Counted from the first letter of the stretch, positions 25,083-34,546 are shown. The stretch: 64,000 nt of DNA from Calditrichia bacterium (GCA_028284905.1 JANQQU010000034.1:1-64000); one strand, 5' to 3'. The notes: generated by a model from the letters alone, not told the origin. Made by a program: numbers and translations.

Positions 25083-26417
25083 ATGTTAGAAGACATTTCG
25101 TCCAAACTAGAATCGATTCTAAAGCAGGTCCGCGGGCAAGGTAAGCTCACAGAGAAAAATATTTCTGATTCTCTGAAAGAGATCCGTCGGGCATTGCTGG
25201 AAGCTGATGTGAACTACAAAGTTGTAAAACAGTTCATTAAAGGCGTCCAGGAAAAAGCATTAGGCGAGGAAGTTCTCCGCAGCATTACGCCCGGTCAACA
25301 GATCGTGAAAATTGTGCACGACGAGCTGGTTCGTTTGATGGGCGAGTCTCACACCGATATCAAAACCGCTGGTATTCCCCCAACAATTATCATGATTTGC
25401 GGACTGCAAGGTTCCGGTAAAACCACATTTACCGGTAAATTCGGCAATTATCTCCGCAAAAAAGGCCGCCGGCCAATGCTGGTTGGGGCAGATGTTTATC
25501 GCCCGGCAGCAAAGCGCCAGTTGGAGATTCTTGGTGAGGGTATGAATATTCCGGTGTACACTACTCCTTCCAACGACGCGCTGCAAATTTGCCGCGAATC
25601 CATTAAAGCAGCTCGCGATAAAGCCTGCGATGTCCTTATTCTCGACACCGCCGGCCGCCTGCACGTGGACGAAGCGATGATGCAAGAGTTGGAAAACATC
25701 AAAAAAGAAATTAAGCCGCATGAAATTCTTTTTGTTGCGGACGGGATGACCGGTCAGGATGCCGTGAATGCCGCCAAACAGTTTTTGGACCGCCTGGATT
25801 ATGATGGGGTCATTCTTACCAAGATGGATGGCGACGCCCGCGGCGGTGCTGCGCTTTCCATTCGTTCGGTTACCGATCGCCCGATCAAGTTCATGAGCAC
25901 CGGCGAAAAAATGGACGCTATCGAAGCCTTCCACCCGGACCGCCTCGCTTCCCGAATCCTCGGTATGGGCGATGTAGTTACCCTGGTTGAAAAAGCCCAG
26001 GAAAATATGGACATGGAGAAGGCACAGAAGCTTGAAAAGAAAATCCGCAAAGAGCAGTTTACCCTGGAAGATTTCTACGAGCAACTGCAGCAGATCAAGA
26101 AGATGGGCCCGTTGGACAGTCTCCTGAAAATGATTCCCGGTGTTGGGAAACAGTTGAAGGGCATCCAGGTGGATGATAATGCTTTTGTGAAAGTAGAAGC
26201 GATCATCAACTCCATGACGATTAAGGAACGGCAGCGCCCGGAAATATTGAACGGCAGCCGGCGGAAACGTATTGCCGGGGGCAGCGGAACAGAAGTACGC
26301 GATGTTAATCAACTGATCCGCCAGTTCAATGAAATGAAAAAGATGATGAAGAAAATGAATAAAATGCGTGGGCGTATGGGCCCCGGAGGGGCAGGTCCGG
26401 CAGGATTTCCCTTTTAA
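25083..26417 (+). CDS. ffh: Signal recognition particle protein Ffh
   Basis: A 444-residue SRP54-type GTPase that binds hydrophobic signal sequences on nascent chains together with 4.5S RNA and delivers them to FtsY. The N-domain spans residues 1-90, and the G-domain has P-loop GLQGSGKTTFTGK, DTAGRLHVDEAMM and LTKMDGDARGG. The C-terminal Met-rich M-domain has MGPLDSLLKMIPG and ends in a run of KMMKKMNKMRGRM. Length and order are normal. It leads the conserved ffh-rpsP-khpA-rimM-trmD-rplS cluster. The ribosome binding site is weak. The 4.5S RNA gene was not found in this window. Confidence 0.97.
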   Translation: MLEDISSKLESILKQVRGQGKLTEKNISDSLKEIRRALLEADVNYKVVKQFIKGVQEKALGEEVLRSITPGQQIVKIVHDELVRLMGESHTDIKTAGIPPTIIMICGLQGSGKTTFTGKFGNYLRKKGRRPMLVGADVYRPAAKRQLEILGEGMNIPVYTTPSNDALQICRESIKAARDKACDVLILDTAGRLHVDEAMMQELENIKKEIKPHEILFVADGMTGQDAVNAAKQFLDRLDYDGVILTKMDGDARGGAALSIRSVTDRPIKFMSTGEKMDAIEAFHPDRLASRILGMGDVVTLVEKAQENMDMEKAQKLEKKIRKEQFTLEDFYEQLQQIKKMGPLDSLLKMIPGVGKQLKGIQVDDNAFVKVEAIINSMTIKERQRPEILNGSRRKRIAGGSGTEVRDVNQLIRQFNEMKKMMKKMNKMRGRMGPGGAGPAGFPF

Positions 26418-26474
26418 TTAAATTGCAAATAACATTTTGATACATAATAAATAAAATCCAAACGGAGGAAATTC

Positions 26475-27053
26475 GTGGCAGTAAAACTCAGACTACGCAG
26501 AATGGGCCGGAAAAAGAAGCCATTCTATCGTATCGTAGCAGCGGATTCGCGTTCACCGCGAGATGGTAGATTTATTGAAGAGATCGGATACTACAATCCT
26601 TTGACTGATCCGATGACAATCGAAGTTAAGCAGGATCGCGCTTTATACTGGCTGGGCCAGGGCGCTATTCCTTCTGATACGGTAAAAAATCTTTTCACCA
26701 GAAAAGGCTTGAACATGCGTTTCGACCTGATGCGTCGTGGCGTTGATGAAGCGAAGATTGAAGCAGAAATGCAGCAATGGGCAGCCAATCAGGCCGACAA
26801 GCAGCAGAAGCTGGAACTCCAGAAAGAAGCAGAACTGAAGAAAGCGGCAGCAGCCAAGAAGGCCGAAGAAGAAGCAGCCAATAAAGCGGAAGAGGAAGCA
26901 GCAAAAGCAGCAGAAGAAGAAGCTCGTAAAGCTGAAGAAGCAGCCGCAGCAGAAGCTGAAGCGAAAGCTGAAGCAGAAACTGCAGACGCTGAAGAAGCTG
27001 ATACCGCCGCGGAAGACAGTGGTGAAGAAGCGGAAGCATCTGCGAAAGAATAA
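26475..27053 (+). CDS. rpsP: Ribosomal protein bS16 with long acidic Ala/Glu tail
   Basis: A small-subunit ribosomal protein starting at a GTG with GGAGG upstream. The first 85-90 residues are a canonical bS16 ([38 protein letters not shown]). The total is 192 residues against about 80-90 in most bacteria: residues from about 98 on are an Ala/Glu/Lys repeat tract ([20 protein letters not shown]) that predicts a long charged helix, and the last 25 residues are acidic. Tails of this kind are known on bS16 from some Bacteroidota, so this is a lineage feature rather than a frameshift. It sits in the ffh-trmD cluster, 57 bases after ffh. Confidence 0.94.
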   Translation: MAVKLRLRRMGRKKKPFYRIVAADSRSPRDGRFIEEIGYYNPLTDPMTIEVKQDRALYWLGQGAIPSDTVKNLFTRKGLNMRFDLMRRGVDEAKIEAEMQQWAANQADKQQKLELQKEAELKKAAAAKKAEEEAANKAEEEAAKAAEEEARKAEEAAAAEAEAKAEAETADAEEADTAAEDSGEEAEASAKE

Positions 27054-27133
27054 ACGGATCGATCGTTCATTCTGCTTTATCCGATTCTTGCTCTTAAATC
27101 ACATATAGTTCTACGCAAAAGGAGGTTTACGCG

Positions 27134-27364
27134 ATGAAAGAATTTGTGGAATTTATCGCTAAGCATTTGGTAGACAAGCCGGATGAAGTTCAGGTTGCAG
27201 AAGTAGAGGGACAACGCGTAACCGTTTACGAGTTGCGTGTCGGTGACGGAGATTTAGGTAAAGTTATCGGCAAACGCGGCCAAACAGCGAAAGCGATTCG
27301 AACGCTACTGAGCGCAGCGGCAGCCAAGATGGGTAAACGGGCTGTCCTGGAAATTCTTGAATAG
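27134..27364 (+). CDS. khpA: KH-domain RNA-binding protein KhpA
   Basis: A 76-residue single type II KH domain with the loop [16 protein letters not shown] (the GxxG is GKRG), found in most bacteria between rpsP and rimM. KhpA, often with KhpB/Jag, binds many RNAs and affects cell division and wall synthesis; earlier annotations call it YlqC. AAAGGAGG lies at ideal spacing before the ATG. Length is normal for the family. Confidence 0.93.
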   Translation: MKEFVEFIAKHLVDKPDEVQVAEVEGQRVTVYELRVGDGDLGKVIGKRGQTAKAIRTLLSAAAAKMGKRAVLEILE

Positions 27365-27438
27365 TGTGAACCGAAGTAAAAATTTTTTGACAAGGGTGAA
27401 GGGATAACAACTTGTCGCCAACATCCTTGAGGCCATGA

Positions 27439-27951
27439 ATGTATATAATTGTTGGAAAGTTTGTGCAAACTCATGGGATTCAGGGATATTTGAAAGCAAT
27501 TCCCTACTCTGGGTTGCCGGATCGATTTGAATATCTGAGAACGCTCTACACTGCCGATAACGGCGAGATGCGCGGATGGATTATTGAAGATATTCGAATT
27601 ACCGATCGGGAATCCTTAATAAAATTACGGGGAATTTCGACCAGGGAAGAAGCCAAGTTGCTTGTGAAAAAAGAAATTTGGCTGCCTGAATCAGAAAAAA
27701 TCGAGCTGCCGGAAGGCAGTTATTTTATACACGACTTGATCGATTTAAAGGTCTTTGAAATAGATGGAAATTATCTCGGTGTGCTGAAGGATGTGCTCAG
27801 CAGTAACGGCAGCGATATTTACGTTGTCCGGAAAGATGATGGAGGGGAAATCCTGATACCGGCGGTTTCGGAATTCATTAAAGAAATCGACTTTGAGGAA
27901 AAAACGGTCCAGGTGCACCTCATCGAAGGGATGGCAGACGATGCTGATTGA
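27439..27951 (+). CDS. rimM: 16S rRNA processing protein RimM
   Basis: A 170-residue ribosome maturation factor that binds uS19 and helps assemble the 30S head. The N-terminal RimM barrel has VGKFVQTHGIQGYLKAIP, followed by a PRC-type barrel with YFIHDLIDLKVFEIDGNYLGVL and EILIPAVSEFIKEID. A GAGG at about nine bases supports the ATG at 27439; a nearby ATG at 27435 is in another frame. The last 11 bases overlap trmD, which indicates coupled translation. Confidence 0.93.
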   Translation: MYIIVGKFVQTHGIQGYLKAIPYSGLPDRFEYLRTLYTADNGEMRGWIIEDIRITDRESLIKLRGISTREEAKLLVKKEIWLPESEKIELPEGSYFIHDLIDLKVFEIDGNYLGVLKDVLSSNGSDIYVVRKDDGGEILIPAVSEFIKEIDFEEKTVQVHLIEGMADDAD

Positions 27952-28657
27952 TGTGCTCACTGCCTTTCCGGAAATTCTCCGCACGCCGCTGAACGAAAGC
28001 ATTCTCAAGCAAGCGCAAAAGCGGGTGGGGCTGGAAATTCGCCTCTGGGATGTGCGCGAATTCGCACCGGGAAAACATCGGGTACTGGATGATACGCCTT
28101 ATGGCGGTGGACCGGGCATGATCTTTAAGCCGGAACCGCTTTTCAATGCTTTCGAGCATATTTTTGAGATCGCCCCGAACAAAAAAAATATTCGGGTCGT
28201 TTTCCCAACACCGCAGGGCAAATTATTTACCCAGGAAACTGCCGAGGCGCTTGCACCGGAACCACATCTGGTCTTTTTGTGCGGGCACTACAAGGCGATC
28301 GACCAACGAGTGATTGATACCTGGGTAACCGATGAAATTTCCATTGGGGACTTTATCCTCTCCGGGGGAGAAATACCGGCCCTGTTAATGATCGACGGAA
28401 TTGTCCGCTTAATTCCCGGGGTTATTAACGACCTGAAATCTGCAAAAACAGATTCTTTTCAGGATGGCCTGCTGGATTGTCCCTACTACACCCGCCCGGA
28501 AGAATATCGGGACATGCCAGTGCCGAAAGTTTTGTTATCCGGCAATCATGCCAAAATTGATGAATGGCGACTGGCACAAAGATTGAAACGAACAAAAGAT
28601 AGAAGACCGGATTTATACCGGGAATACACGAAATCAAGTAGCAAAGATAAAAAATAG
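27941..28657 (+). CDS. trmD: tRNA (guanine-37-N1)-methyltransferase TrmD
   Basis: A 238-residue SPOUT-class methyltransferase that makes m1G37 in tRNAs and prevents +1 frameshifting. Diagnostic stretches are [36 protein letters not shown] and the knotted SAM site [14 protein letters not shown]. The frame opens at 27893, but the ATG at 27941, inside the rimM end, gives the canonical start. It is followed by rplS after 20 bases. Confidence 0.96.
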   Translation: MLIDVLTAFPEILRTPLNESILKQAQKRVGLEIRLWDVREFAPGKHRVLDDTPYGGGPGMIFKPEPLFNAFEHIFEIAPNKKNIRVVFPTPQGKLFTQETAEALAPEPHLVFLCGHYKAIDQRVIDTWVTDEISIGDFILSGGEIPALLMIDGIVRLIPGVINDLKSAKTDSFQDGLLDCPYYTRPEEYRDMPVPKVLLSGNHAKIDEWRLAQRLKRTKDRRPDLYREYTKSSSKDKK

Positions 28658-28677
28658 AGAAGTTAGGAGATCGAATT

Positions 28678-29025
28678 ATGGATATTTTAAACAGTGTGAC
28701 CGCAAACCAGCTGGTTTCAGATATCCCTCAGTTTAAGGCCGGGGACACTCTGGATGTTCACGTTCGGGTTATTGAAGGTGACAAAGAAAGAATCCAGGTT
28801 TTTACTGGTGTATGCATCCAGCGCCGCGGCAATGGCGTAAATGCTTCCTTTACTGTTCGGAAAATTTCCAACGGTATCGGCGTAGAAAGAGTATTCCCGC
28901 TGCATTCTCCCCGCCTGGCAAAAATTGAAGTAAAAAGAATTGGCCGGGTTCGTCGTGCGAAGTTGTATTACCTGCGCGAATTGCAGGGTAAAGCTGCGAG
29001 AATTAAAGAGAAGCGCACTCGCTAA
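28678..29025 (+). CDS. rplS: Ribosomal protein bL19
   Basis: A 115-residue large-subunit protein at the subunit interface. It shows [49 protein letters not shown] and [18 protein letters not shown], all typical of bL19. AGGAG precedes the ATG. It is the last gene of the ribosomal/SRP cluster and is followed by a strong terminator. Confidence 0.97.
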   Translation: MDILNSVTANQLVSDIPQFKAGDTLDVHVRVIEGDKERIQVFTGVCIQRRGNGVNASFTVRKISNGIGVERVFPLHSPRLAKIEVKRIGRVRRAKLYYLRELQGKAARIKEKRTR

Positions 29026-29045
29026 ATCGTTTTTTGATATAAAAA

Positions 29046-29073
29046 AGCAACACAATTCTGTGTTGCTTTTTTT
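29046..29073 (+). terminator. Rho-independent terminator after rplS
   Basis: AGCAACACA and TGTGTTGCT form a nine-base stem around ATTC, followed by seven T. It lies 20 bases past the rplS stop and ends the ffh-rplS transcript. Confidence 0.9.
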
Positions 29074-29191
29074 GTTTTTAAGCTGCCTGACATTATATTC
29101 AATCGTCCGGCAAGGCTTTATTCTTACCGGATAATAGATAACATCCGCAAACAACAGTTTTCTCAAAGATCATCCAAATCACATTACTTGC

Positions 29192-30466
29192 ATGGCTCAT
29201 CCACTTTTCTTTTTCTGTCCGAATTGCCGGAAAGCGGATACCCTCAACCGGCAAAGTTGCAAGAGTTGCAATGCTGAAATATCTGTGCAGGGCACTGAAT
29301 TGCTTTGTAATGGTAAGCCTTATTCAAGTGGTGATTATTATGATTTAATCCAGGCGCATTTAACTTTCTCCAGTGACAGCAAAGCAGCGGATGCACAGTT
29401 CAATTACGGAAAACTGCTGCACACAAGCCATGCCGGTAAACTGCGGCAAGGCAGCAGACAGGTCAGTGTAACTGGCTATCATCGCTTTTTCAAAGAACGT
29501 CTGCGAGAGTTTCAAGTGCTTGGAGAAGGTCAGTTGCTGGTATACGAAGATGGCCTTGTTTTTACTACAGAAAAGAACATCTTTCATTGGGCGGCTGCAG
29601 AGATTCTCTCCATCACCACCAACGGGCATCGCTTTGAGTTCAAAGTGAAACACCAACCGGTATACCAGATTCAGTTTCAGCAGGAAAGTCCTTTAAAGTA
29701 TGAAATCCTACTACGAAAATGGATTGACCAATACTATCAAAGGCACCAGTTGGGTACAATTACCGAATATCAGCCGCATATTAGAACAATGCTTACCAAA
29801 CCATCCCGGCAGTTGTGGCAAATCGCATTGCCAAAGTCCTCCGAGAAGCAGTATTTTGCAGAGAATATTATTATGGGAAGCGTCAGAAATATTCTAAGGC
29901 AACTCTGCCGCCTCTGGATTAGTGTGGACATTCGCGGCAAAAGCAATTGGCATAAAGATCAGTTAGGCATTGTTATCGTCAATCATCAGAGCGCTATGGA
30001 TCCATTTGTTGTCGCCGCCTTCCTAGACCGGCGGGTGGCTTTTATCACCAAGGATACTTCCTTTTCTGCCGGGATCGTTCGCAAATTCCTGTTATGGGCG
30101 ATGAGCATTCCAACAACCCGTTACCAGACAAATCCCAGCGTGGTCCGGAATATGAGAGCATTTTTAAAGAAGGGCATCAAAGTCGGCGTTTTTCCCGAAG
30201 GGGAACGCTGCTGGGATGGTCGTTTGCTGCCTTTCAAACTTAGTCTGGTAAAAGTAATGATGGCTTCCCGGCAGGCAATCTACCCGATCGTTCTCGATAA
30301 AGTTTATGATTTTTGGCCGCGCTGGGCGAACACGCCACGGTCTGCAAAAGTAACAATGGATATCGTTGCACCGTTCTGTCTGCTACCGGACCTGAGTGTG
30401 GACCAACAACGCGATTTTCTGGAAAACATTTTTAAAACAACCTTAAACGAACGCAACTCTTCTTAA
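29192..30466 (+). CDS. PlsC-type acyltransferase with zinc ribbon and PH/GRAM-like N-terminal region
   Basis: A 424-residue protein of three parts. Residues 9-26 are a CxxC-x10-CxxC zinc ribbon (CPNC, CKSC). Residues 95-185 resemble a PH/GRAM-type barrel (LLVYEDGLVFTTEKNIFHW). Residues 235-415 are a 1-acyl-glycerol-3-phosphate acyltransferase domain with the catalytic HX4D motif NHQSAMD (His265, Asp270) and FPEG (334-337). The acyltransferase would esterify a lysophospholipid or related acceptor at the inner membrane. No transmembrane helix is obvious, so the front part may serve membrane or partner binding. This fusion is not one I know as standard. It is the first gene of a likely four-gene unit with a lipoprotein, dapF and a sugar nucleotidyltransferase. 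The start has no clear ribosome binding site. Confidence 0.8.
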   Translation: MAHPLFFFCPNCRKADTLNRQSCKSCNAEISVQGTELLCNGKPYSSGDYYDLIQAHLTFSSDSKAADAQFNYGKLLHTSHAGKLRQGSRQVSVTGYHRFFKERLREFQVLGEGQLLVYEDGLVFTTEKNIFHWAAAEILSITTNGHRFEFKVKHQPVYQIQFQQESPLKYEILLRKWIDQYYQRHQLGTITEYQPHIRTMLTKPSRQLWQIALPKSSEKQYFAENIIMGSVRNILRQLCRLWISVDIRGKSNWHKDQLGIVIVNHQSAMDPFVVAAFLDRRVAFITKDTSFSAGIVRKFLLWAMSIPTTRYQTNPSVVRNMRAFLKKGIKVGVFPEGERCWDGRLLPFKLSLVKVMMASRQAIYPIVLDKVYDFWPRWANTPRSAKVTMDIVAPFCLLPDLSVDQQRDFLENIFKTTLNERNSS

Positions 30467-30484
30467 CCGGAGTATTGAACTATT

Positions 30485-32173
30485 TTGAAAAAGCATTCCC
30501 AAATAGCCATCATCCTCATTCTGGTTTTATTCAGCTTTCTCCTGCAACACTGTGCCAGTCAACAGGCCCCTTCCGGCGGTCCTCAGGATAAAACCGCCCC
30601 CAAAATTATTTCTACCTTTCCCCCACCAGACTCCACCAACATCGCCACACTGTCGGAAATTCTCATTGAATTCGATGAAGCCGTTGACCGTACTTCTATT
30701 CGCGATCAAATATGGATGTTACCGGAACCGGAAACCCCACTTGAATTCAAATGGAAAGGCAACAAAAAGCTGCGCATTTTACTGAAGGATTCGTTGGAGC
30801 AAAATCAAACCTATTTAATGACGCTTGGCACGGGTATTAAGGATTATCGGAAAAACAAGCTACCGGCCCCCTTCATTCTCCCTTTTGCCAGCGGATCGCG
30901 CATTGACAAAGGAGAAATTTCTGGCCGGGTAACCGCGGAAGATCTGGAAGATATCTTTATTTTTGCCTATGCAAAGGACGATAGTTTTTCTGCCCGGACA
31001 GTATTTGAGAAAAAACCGCGCTATTACACCCAAACCGATAAAGATGGGCGATTTAAAATTCAATATCTCCGTCCGGACGATTACCGGGTATATGCCATCC
31101 GGGATGTCAACCGCGATCGTCGCTACACTTTTGGTGTGGACTGGATTGGTATTCCTACCGACGATGTTTCCCTGGATTCGTTGAAAAGCGCTTTCCCGGA
31201 TCTTAACATCTCATTGATGCTGGAAGACACAACAGCGGCAAAAGTTTTGCGGGCGCGGCCGACCAACCAGCAAGTATTGGAAATCATTATTAGTGAACCA
31301 TTAAATGCCGAACAATATTTCAAGGTAAGTCTTCAGGATACGCTCAACCAAACGCCGCTGCAGGTTCTCGGTAGTGAACTAAGTTTGGAAGACCCGACTC
31401 GGCTCTTGGTCTATACAGCGCCTCAGGAAAAAATCCCATATGAAGGGCACCTGGAAACAGCGTCCGATCTCTCCGGCAATCGCTCGGAAAAGGAAAACCT
31501 CGTTTTTCGATTTTCCGGATCAGATAAGAAAGATACCACTGCTTTTCGCCTGCTAAACAGTCAACCGCATAAAGACCAAAATACCGTTGCCTATGATGCC
31601 CGGATTATCACGCAATTTTCCTTGCCGGTCGATAGCGCGGCCTTTAAAAATGCCGTTCGCTTACGCTGGCGGGATTCGCTTGATGTAGCGGGAAAATGGC
31701 AATTCCATTCACTCTCCCGGCCGGTTTTTATTCCGGACAGCGCTTTTTTGCGGGGAGAAAAGTATGGTTTTCACCTGGATTCTCTGCAATTGAAGAGCTT
31801 GTTCCAGCAAACATTAAGCGATTCCGTTTTCGACTATCCATTTAAAACCTGGGATTATGAAAATCTCGGCGAAATTGGTGGTACAATTACAGCGACTGAT
31901 TCACTTTGGGAGCAGGCCATTCTGACGGCAACAACAACCAAAGGTGAAAAGAAATACGAAATTATCACCCCAACCGGGCAGCCTTACGAGATTCCATTCT
32001 TACCGGAGGGCGGCTATTTTCTTAAGGCGATCATTGATCTGGATAAGAATGGTAAATATAGCCCGGGCAGTAGTTTCCCCTTTCAGTTCGCAGAACCTTA
32101 TCAGCAATACGGCGACACCGTCAATGTGCGGAAACGCTGGACAACCGACGGCATTAATTTCAAATTCAAATAG
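30485..32173 (+). CDS. Lipoprotein with N-terminal Ig-like (Big_5) domain
   Basis: A 562-residue predicted lipoprotein starting at TTG, with a hydrophobic leader and Cys23 in LLQHCASQQ, a somewhat loose lipobox. Residues 35-135 are a bacterial Ig-like Big_5 domain (GGPQDKTAPKIISTFPPPDS, IEFDEAVDR). A prealbumin-like segment follows (about 140-215: GEISGRVTAEDLEDIFIFAY, GRFKIQYLRPDDYRVYA). Further beta-rich repeats run to the end (FLPEGGYFLKAIIDLDKNGKY). Proteins of this plan are widespread in Bacteroidota and relatives; I know of no defined role, and an envelope structural function is the fair guess. It begins 18 bases after the acyltransferase and ends eight bases before dapF. Confidence 0.78.
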   Translation: MKKHSQIAIILILVLFSFLLQHCASQQAPSGGPQDKTAPKIISTFPPPDSTNIATLSEILIEFDEAVDRTSIRDQIWMLPEPETPLEFKWKGNKKLRILLKDSLEQNQTYLMTLGTGIKDYRKNKLPAPFILPFASGSRIDKGEISGRVTAEDLEDIFIFAYAKDDSFSARTVFEKKPRYYTQTDKDGRFKIQYLRPDDYRVYAIRDVNRDRRYTFGVDWIGIPTDDVSLDSLKSAFPDLNISLMLEDTTAAKVLRARPTNQQVLEIIISEPLNAEQYFKVSLQDTLNQTPLQVLGSELSLEDPTRLLVYTAPQEKIPYEGHLETASDLSGNRSEKENLVFRFSGSDKKDTTAFRLLNSQPHKDQNTVAYDARIITQFSLPVDSAAFKNAVRLRWRDSLDVAGKWQFHSLSRPVFIPDSAFLRGEKYGFHLDSLQLKSLFQQTLSDSVFDYPFKTWDYENLGEIGGTITATDSLWEQAILTATTTKGEKKYEIITPTGQPYEIPFLPEGGYFLKAIIDLDKNGKYSPGSSFPFQFAEPYQQYGDTVNVRKRWTTDGINFKFK

Positions 32174-32181
32174 TAAATAGC

Positions 32182-33012
32182 ATGATTGATTTCCAGGAAG
32201 AAACGTTTTACAAAATGCATGGCGCCGGCAATGATTTTGTTTTGCTGGATAACCGCAAATCTGTTTTCGATCCACAGGATGATGATGCTATCCGCCAGAT
32301 CTGCCATCGCCATACCGGGGTCGGTGCGGATGGATTTATGCTCATCAGCGAAAGTAACAGAGCGAATTTTACCTTGCAATACTTCAACGCAGATGGCTTT
32401 CCGGGAAAAATGTGTGGTAATGGTGCCCGCTGTGCCGTTTATTTTGCGCACTTTCTGGGAGTGGTGCCAAAAACTTGTTCATTTGAAATTGGTAAGGATA
32501 TCTACCAGGCCAAAATTATCAAAACGGGCTATGTCGAGTTACAAATGCAGCCGGTCCAGGTTACCCATTCTCCGGAGACACTGACGGGCATCCTTCGCGA
32601 AAACCATCACTCTGCGATATGCTTGGATTCCGGCGTGGCCCATTTGGTTATACTCATGAAAGATCATCCGCAAACGATAAATATCACGGAACAAGGGGAA
32701 CATTATCGTTATCATGAAATGTTTCAGCCTGTCGGGGTAAATGTCAATTTTATTTATCCGGAATCGCCCAATTTACTCAACGTCCGGGTATACGAAAAAG
32801 GCGTTGAGGCAGAGACACTGGCATGTGGTACCGGCGCAGTTGCCAGCGCGATTTTCGCTGCCCAGGCCCTGACCTGGCAGCCGCCGATTACGGTTCAATC
32901 ACCCGGCGGGCTCCTTGAAATAGATTTTGATGAGAATTTGCAACAAATATACCTGCGCGGTCCTGTAAGTATGGTTTTCAGCGGCAATTTTACCAGAACA
33001 TTTCGTAAGTAA
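32182..33012 (+). CDS. dapF: Diaminopimelate epimerase
   Basis: A 276-residue PLP-independent epimerase that converts LL- to meso-diaminopimelate for lysine and peptidoglycan synthesis. The two catalytic cysteines are visible: Cys78 in MCGNGARC and Cys215 in ETLACGTGAV; the N-terminus has FYKMHGAGNDFVLLDN. Length is normal. It sits in a tight unit: eight bases after the lipoprotein and 24 before the guanylyltransferase. Confidence 0.96.
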   Translation: MIDFQEETFYKMHGAGNDFVLLDNRKSVFDPQDDDAIRQICHRHTGVGADGFMLISESNRANFTLQYFNADGFPGKMCGNGARCAVYFAHFLGVVPKTCSFEIGKDIYQAKIIKTGYVELQMQPVQVTHSPETLTGILRENHHSAICLDSGVAHLVILMKDHPQTINITEQGEHYRYHEMFQPVGVNVNFIYPESPNLLNVRVYEKGVEAETLACGTGAVASAIFAAQALTWQPPITVQSPGGLLEIDFDENLQQIYLRGPVSMVFSGNFTRTFRK

Positions 33013-33036
33013 AATGGCTTAACCCGGGAGATCATC

Positions 33037-34116
33037 ATGAATGTATATCCAGTCCTGATGGCTGGTGGCGTCGGTACGCGATTTTGGCCACTTAGCCGCA
33101 AGAGCACCCCTAAACAGCTGCTCAACATTTCCGGACAAGGCACAATGATTCAGATGACCTACCGGCGCTTATTACCCAATTTCGATCCCCGCCATATATT
33201 TGTTGTCACCAACCAGGCATATGCAGATGCGATTCAGGCGCATTTACCGGAATTACCACCGGAAAATTTTATTTTGGAACCGCTGATTCGCAACACTGCC
33301 CCCTGTATTTCCCTCGCTGCGCTTCACATCGCCGCTCATGATCCGGAAGGAATAATGCTGGCGTTACCGGCGGATCATATTATTAGTGACCTCAAGGTTT
33401 TTTATGAAGTGATAGACCAGGCGATCACTTATGTTCATCATCATAACGGTCTGGTGACCCTGGGCATTCCTCCCACCGAACCGGCGACCGGATATGGATA
33501 TATTCAGGCTGGTAAAACAGTGCATCAAAGCAATCGGCATAGTGTCCATAAAGTGCGCACTTTTGCTGAAAAGCCCAACCTGGAAACAGCCGAACGATTT
33601 TTGGAAAGCGGCGATTTTTACTGGAATAGCGGCATTTTTATCTGGAAGGCAAATACGATTCTCCAGGAAATTCAGGATAAATTGCCCTACATGCATGATT
33701 CTTTCAGTGAGGTCCAAAAACACTTAAATACGCCGCATTATGATGAGCGACTGCGGGAGGCTTATCGACATATCCGGGGGATATCCATCGACTTCGGCGT
33801 GATGCAGTATGCCGACAATGTTTTTGTCATTCCCGCAGAAATGGGATGGCGGGATGTCGGTAGTTGGGATACCATTTATGATATCTCCCCGAAAGATAAG
33901 CATCAAAATGTTTTGGAAAGCCTTGAATGGGTCAGCATTCGCTCCAATAATAATCTGGTCTATTCCCCGGAGAAGCTGGTGGCAATGGTTGATGTCGATG
34001 ATCTCATTGTGGTCGACACCGGCGATGCCTTGTTGATTTGTAAAAAATCTTCCGCCCAGAATGTATCGGATATTGCTGATCATTTAAAGAAAAAGGGCAT
34101 CGAGAAGTGGATATAA
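33037..34116 (+). CDS. manC: Mannose-1-phosphate guanylyltransferase
   Basis: A 359-residue nucleotidyltransferase that makes GDP-mannose from mannose-1-phosphate and GTP for glycans and lipopolysaccharide. It shows the signature MAGGVGTRFWPLSRKSTPKQ, then ALPADHII, TGYGYIQ, FAEKPN and FYWNSGIFIWKA, and the C-terminal half of the enzyme with IDFGVM and GWRDVGSWDTIY. The phosphomannose isomerase domain of bifunctional enzymes is absent, so it is the monofunctional type. GGGAG precedes the ATG. It is the last gene of the unit; downstream, only a weak GGCAA/TTGCC hairpin with a T-rich tail (34154-34190) could terminate it. Confidence 0.93.
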   Translation: MNVYPVLMAGGVGTRFWPLSRKSTPKQLLNISGQGTMIQMTYRRLLPNFDPRHIFVVTNQAYADAIQAHLPELPPENFILEPLIRNTAPCISLAALHIAAHDPEGIMLALPADHIISDLKVFYEVIDQAITYVHHHNGLVTLGIPPTEPATGYGYIQAGKTVHQSNRHSVHKVRTFAEKPNLETAERFLESGDFYWNSGIFIWKANTILQEIQDKLPYMHDSFSEVQKHLNTPHYDERLREAYRHIRGISIDFGVMQYADNVFVIPAEMGWRDVGSWDTIYDISPKDKHQNVLESLEWVSIRSNNNLVYSPEKLVAMVDVDDLIVVDTGDALLICKKSSAQNVSDIADHLKKKGIEKWI

Positions 34117-34255
34117 TTATCTGGATTTTGTAAGCTGAACTATATCCTTGACCGGCAATTATTTGCCATATTTCTATTGTTTTTTTCAGAAATTCTTTAG
34201 TTATTAATAAGTCTGCAAGGATGTAGGTGTTTAACCAATAGTTAGTAAATTATCT

Positions 34256-34546
34256 ATGCGCCGTAAAAAGAAAAAAATTATACCGGATGGTTCTCCGGAA
34301 GAGATCAAGCTTTTCAACGAACTCTGTGCTGCATTTGAATCCAGTGGAATTCAAACCCGGGTTGAAAAAGGCAATTTTCGCGGTGGGCTATGTGTTGTTG
34401 AAGGTGATAAAGAGATGTTTTTTTTCAACAAGAAACACACTGTTTCCGGGAAGTTAGCCCTTATTCTTACAGAAGTAAAAAAGCACCAGAAGTTAGATGA
34501 AGCGTTGCCTGACAACCTGCAGGATCAATTGCGCAATCTTACCTGA
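34256..34546 (+). CDS. Small conserved-looking protein of unknown function
   Basis: A 96-residue soluble protein with a basic start (MRRKKKKII) and a compact alpha/beta-looking body (ELCAAFESSGIQTRVEKGNF, GGLCVVEGDKEMFFFNKKHT). No signal peptide or known motif is seen. The composition (few rare residues, regular hydrophobic spacing) and its place between two real genes argue for a true gene. No strong ribosome binding site is present. I do not recognise the family. Confidence 0.6.
   Translation: MRRKKKKIIPDGSPEEIKLFNELCAAFESSGIQTRVEKGNFRGGLCVVEGDKEMFFFNKKHTVSGKLALILTEVKKHQKLDEALPDNLQDQLRNLT

Noticed and set aside
25260-26312. 350-codon open frame opposite ffh
   Set aside because: It lies wholly antisense to a clear ffh gene, is rich in His/Phe/Asn as expected for the reverse of its codons, and has no ribosome binding site.
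26695-27070. Leu-rich and Ser/Ala-rich frames opposite the rpsP tail
   Set aside because: They are the reverse reading of the Ala/Glu repeat and so of low complexity; not real membrane proteins.
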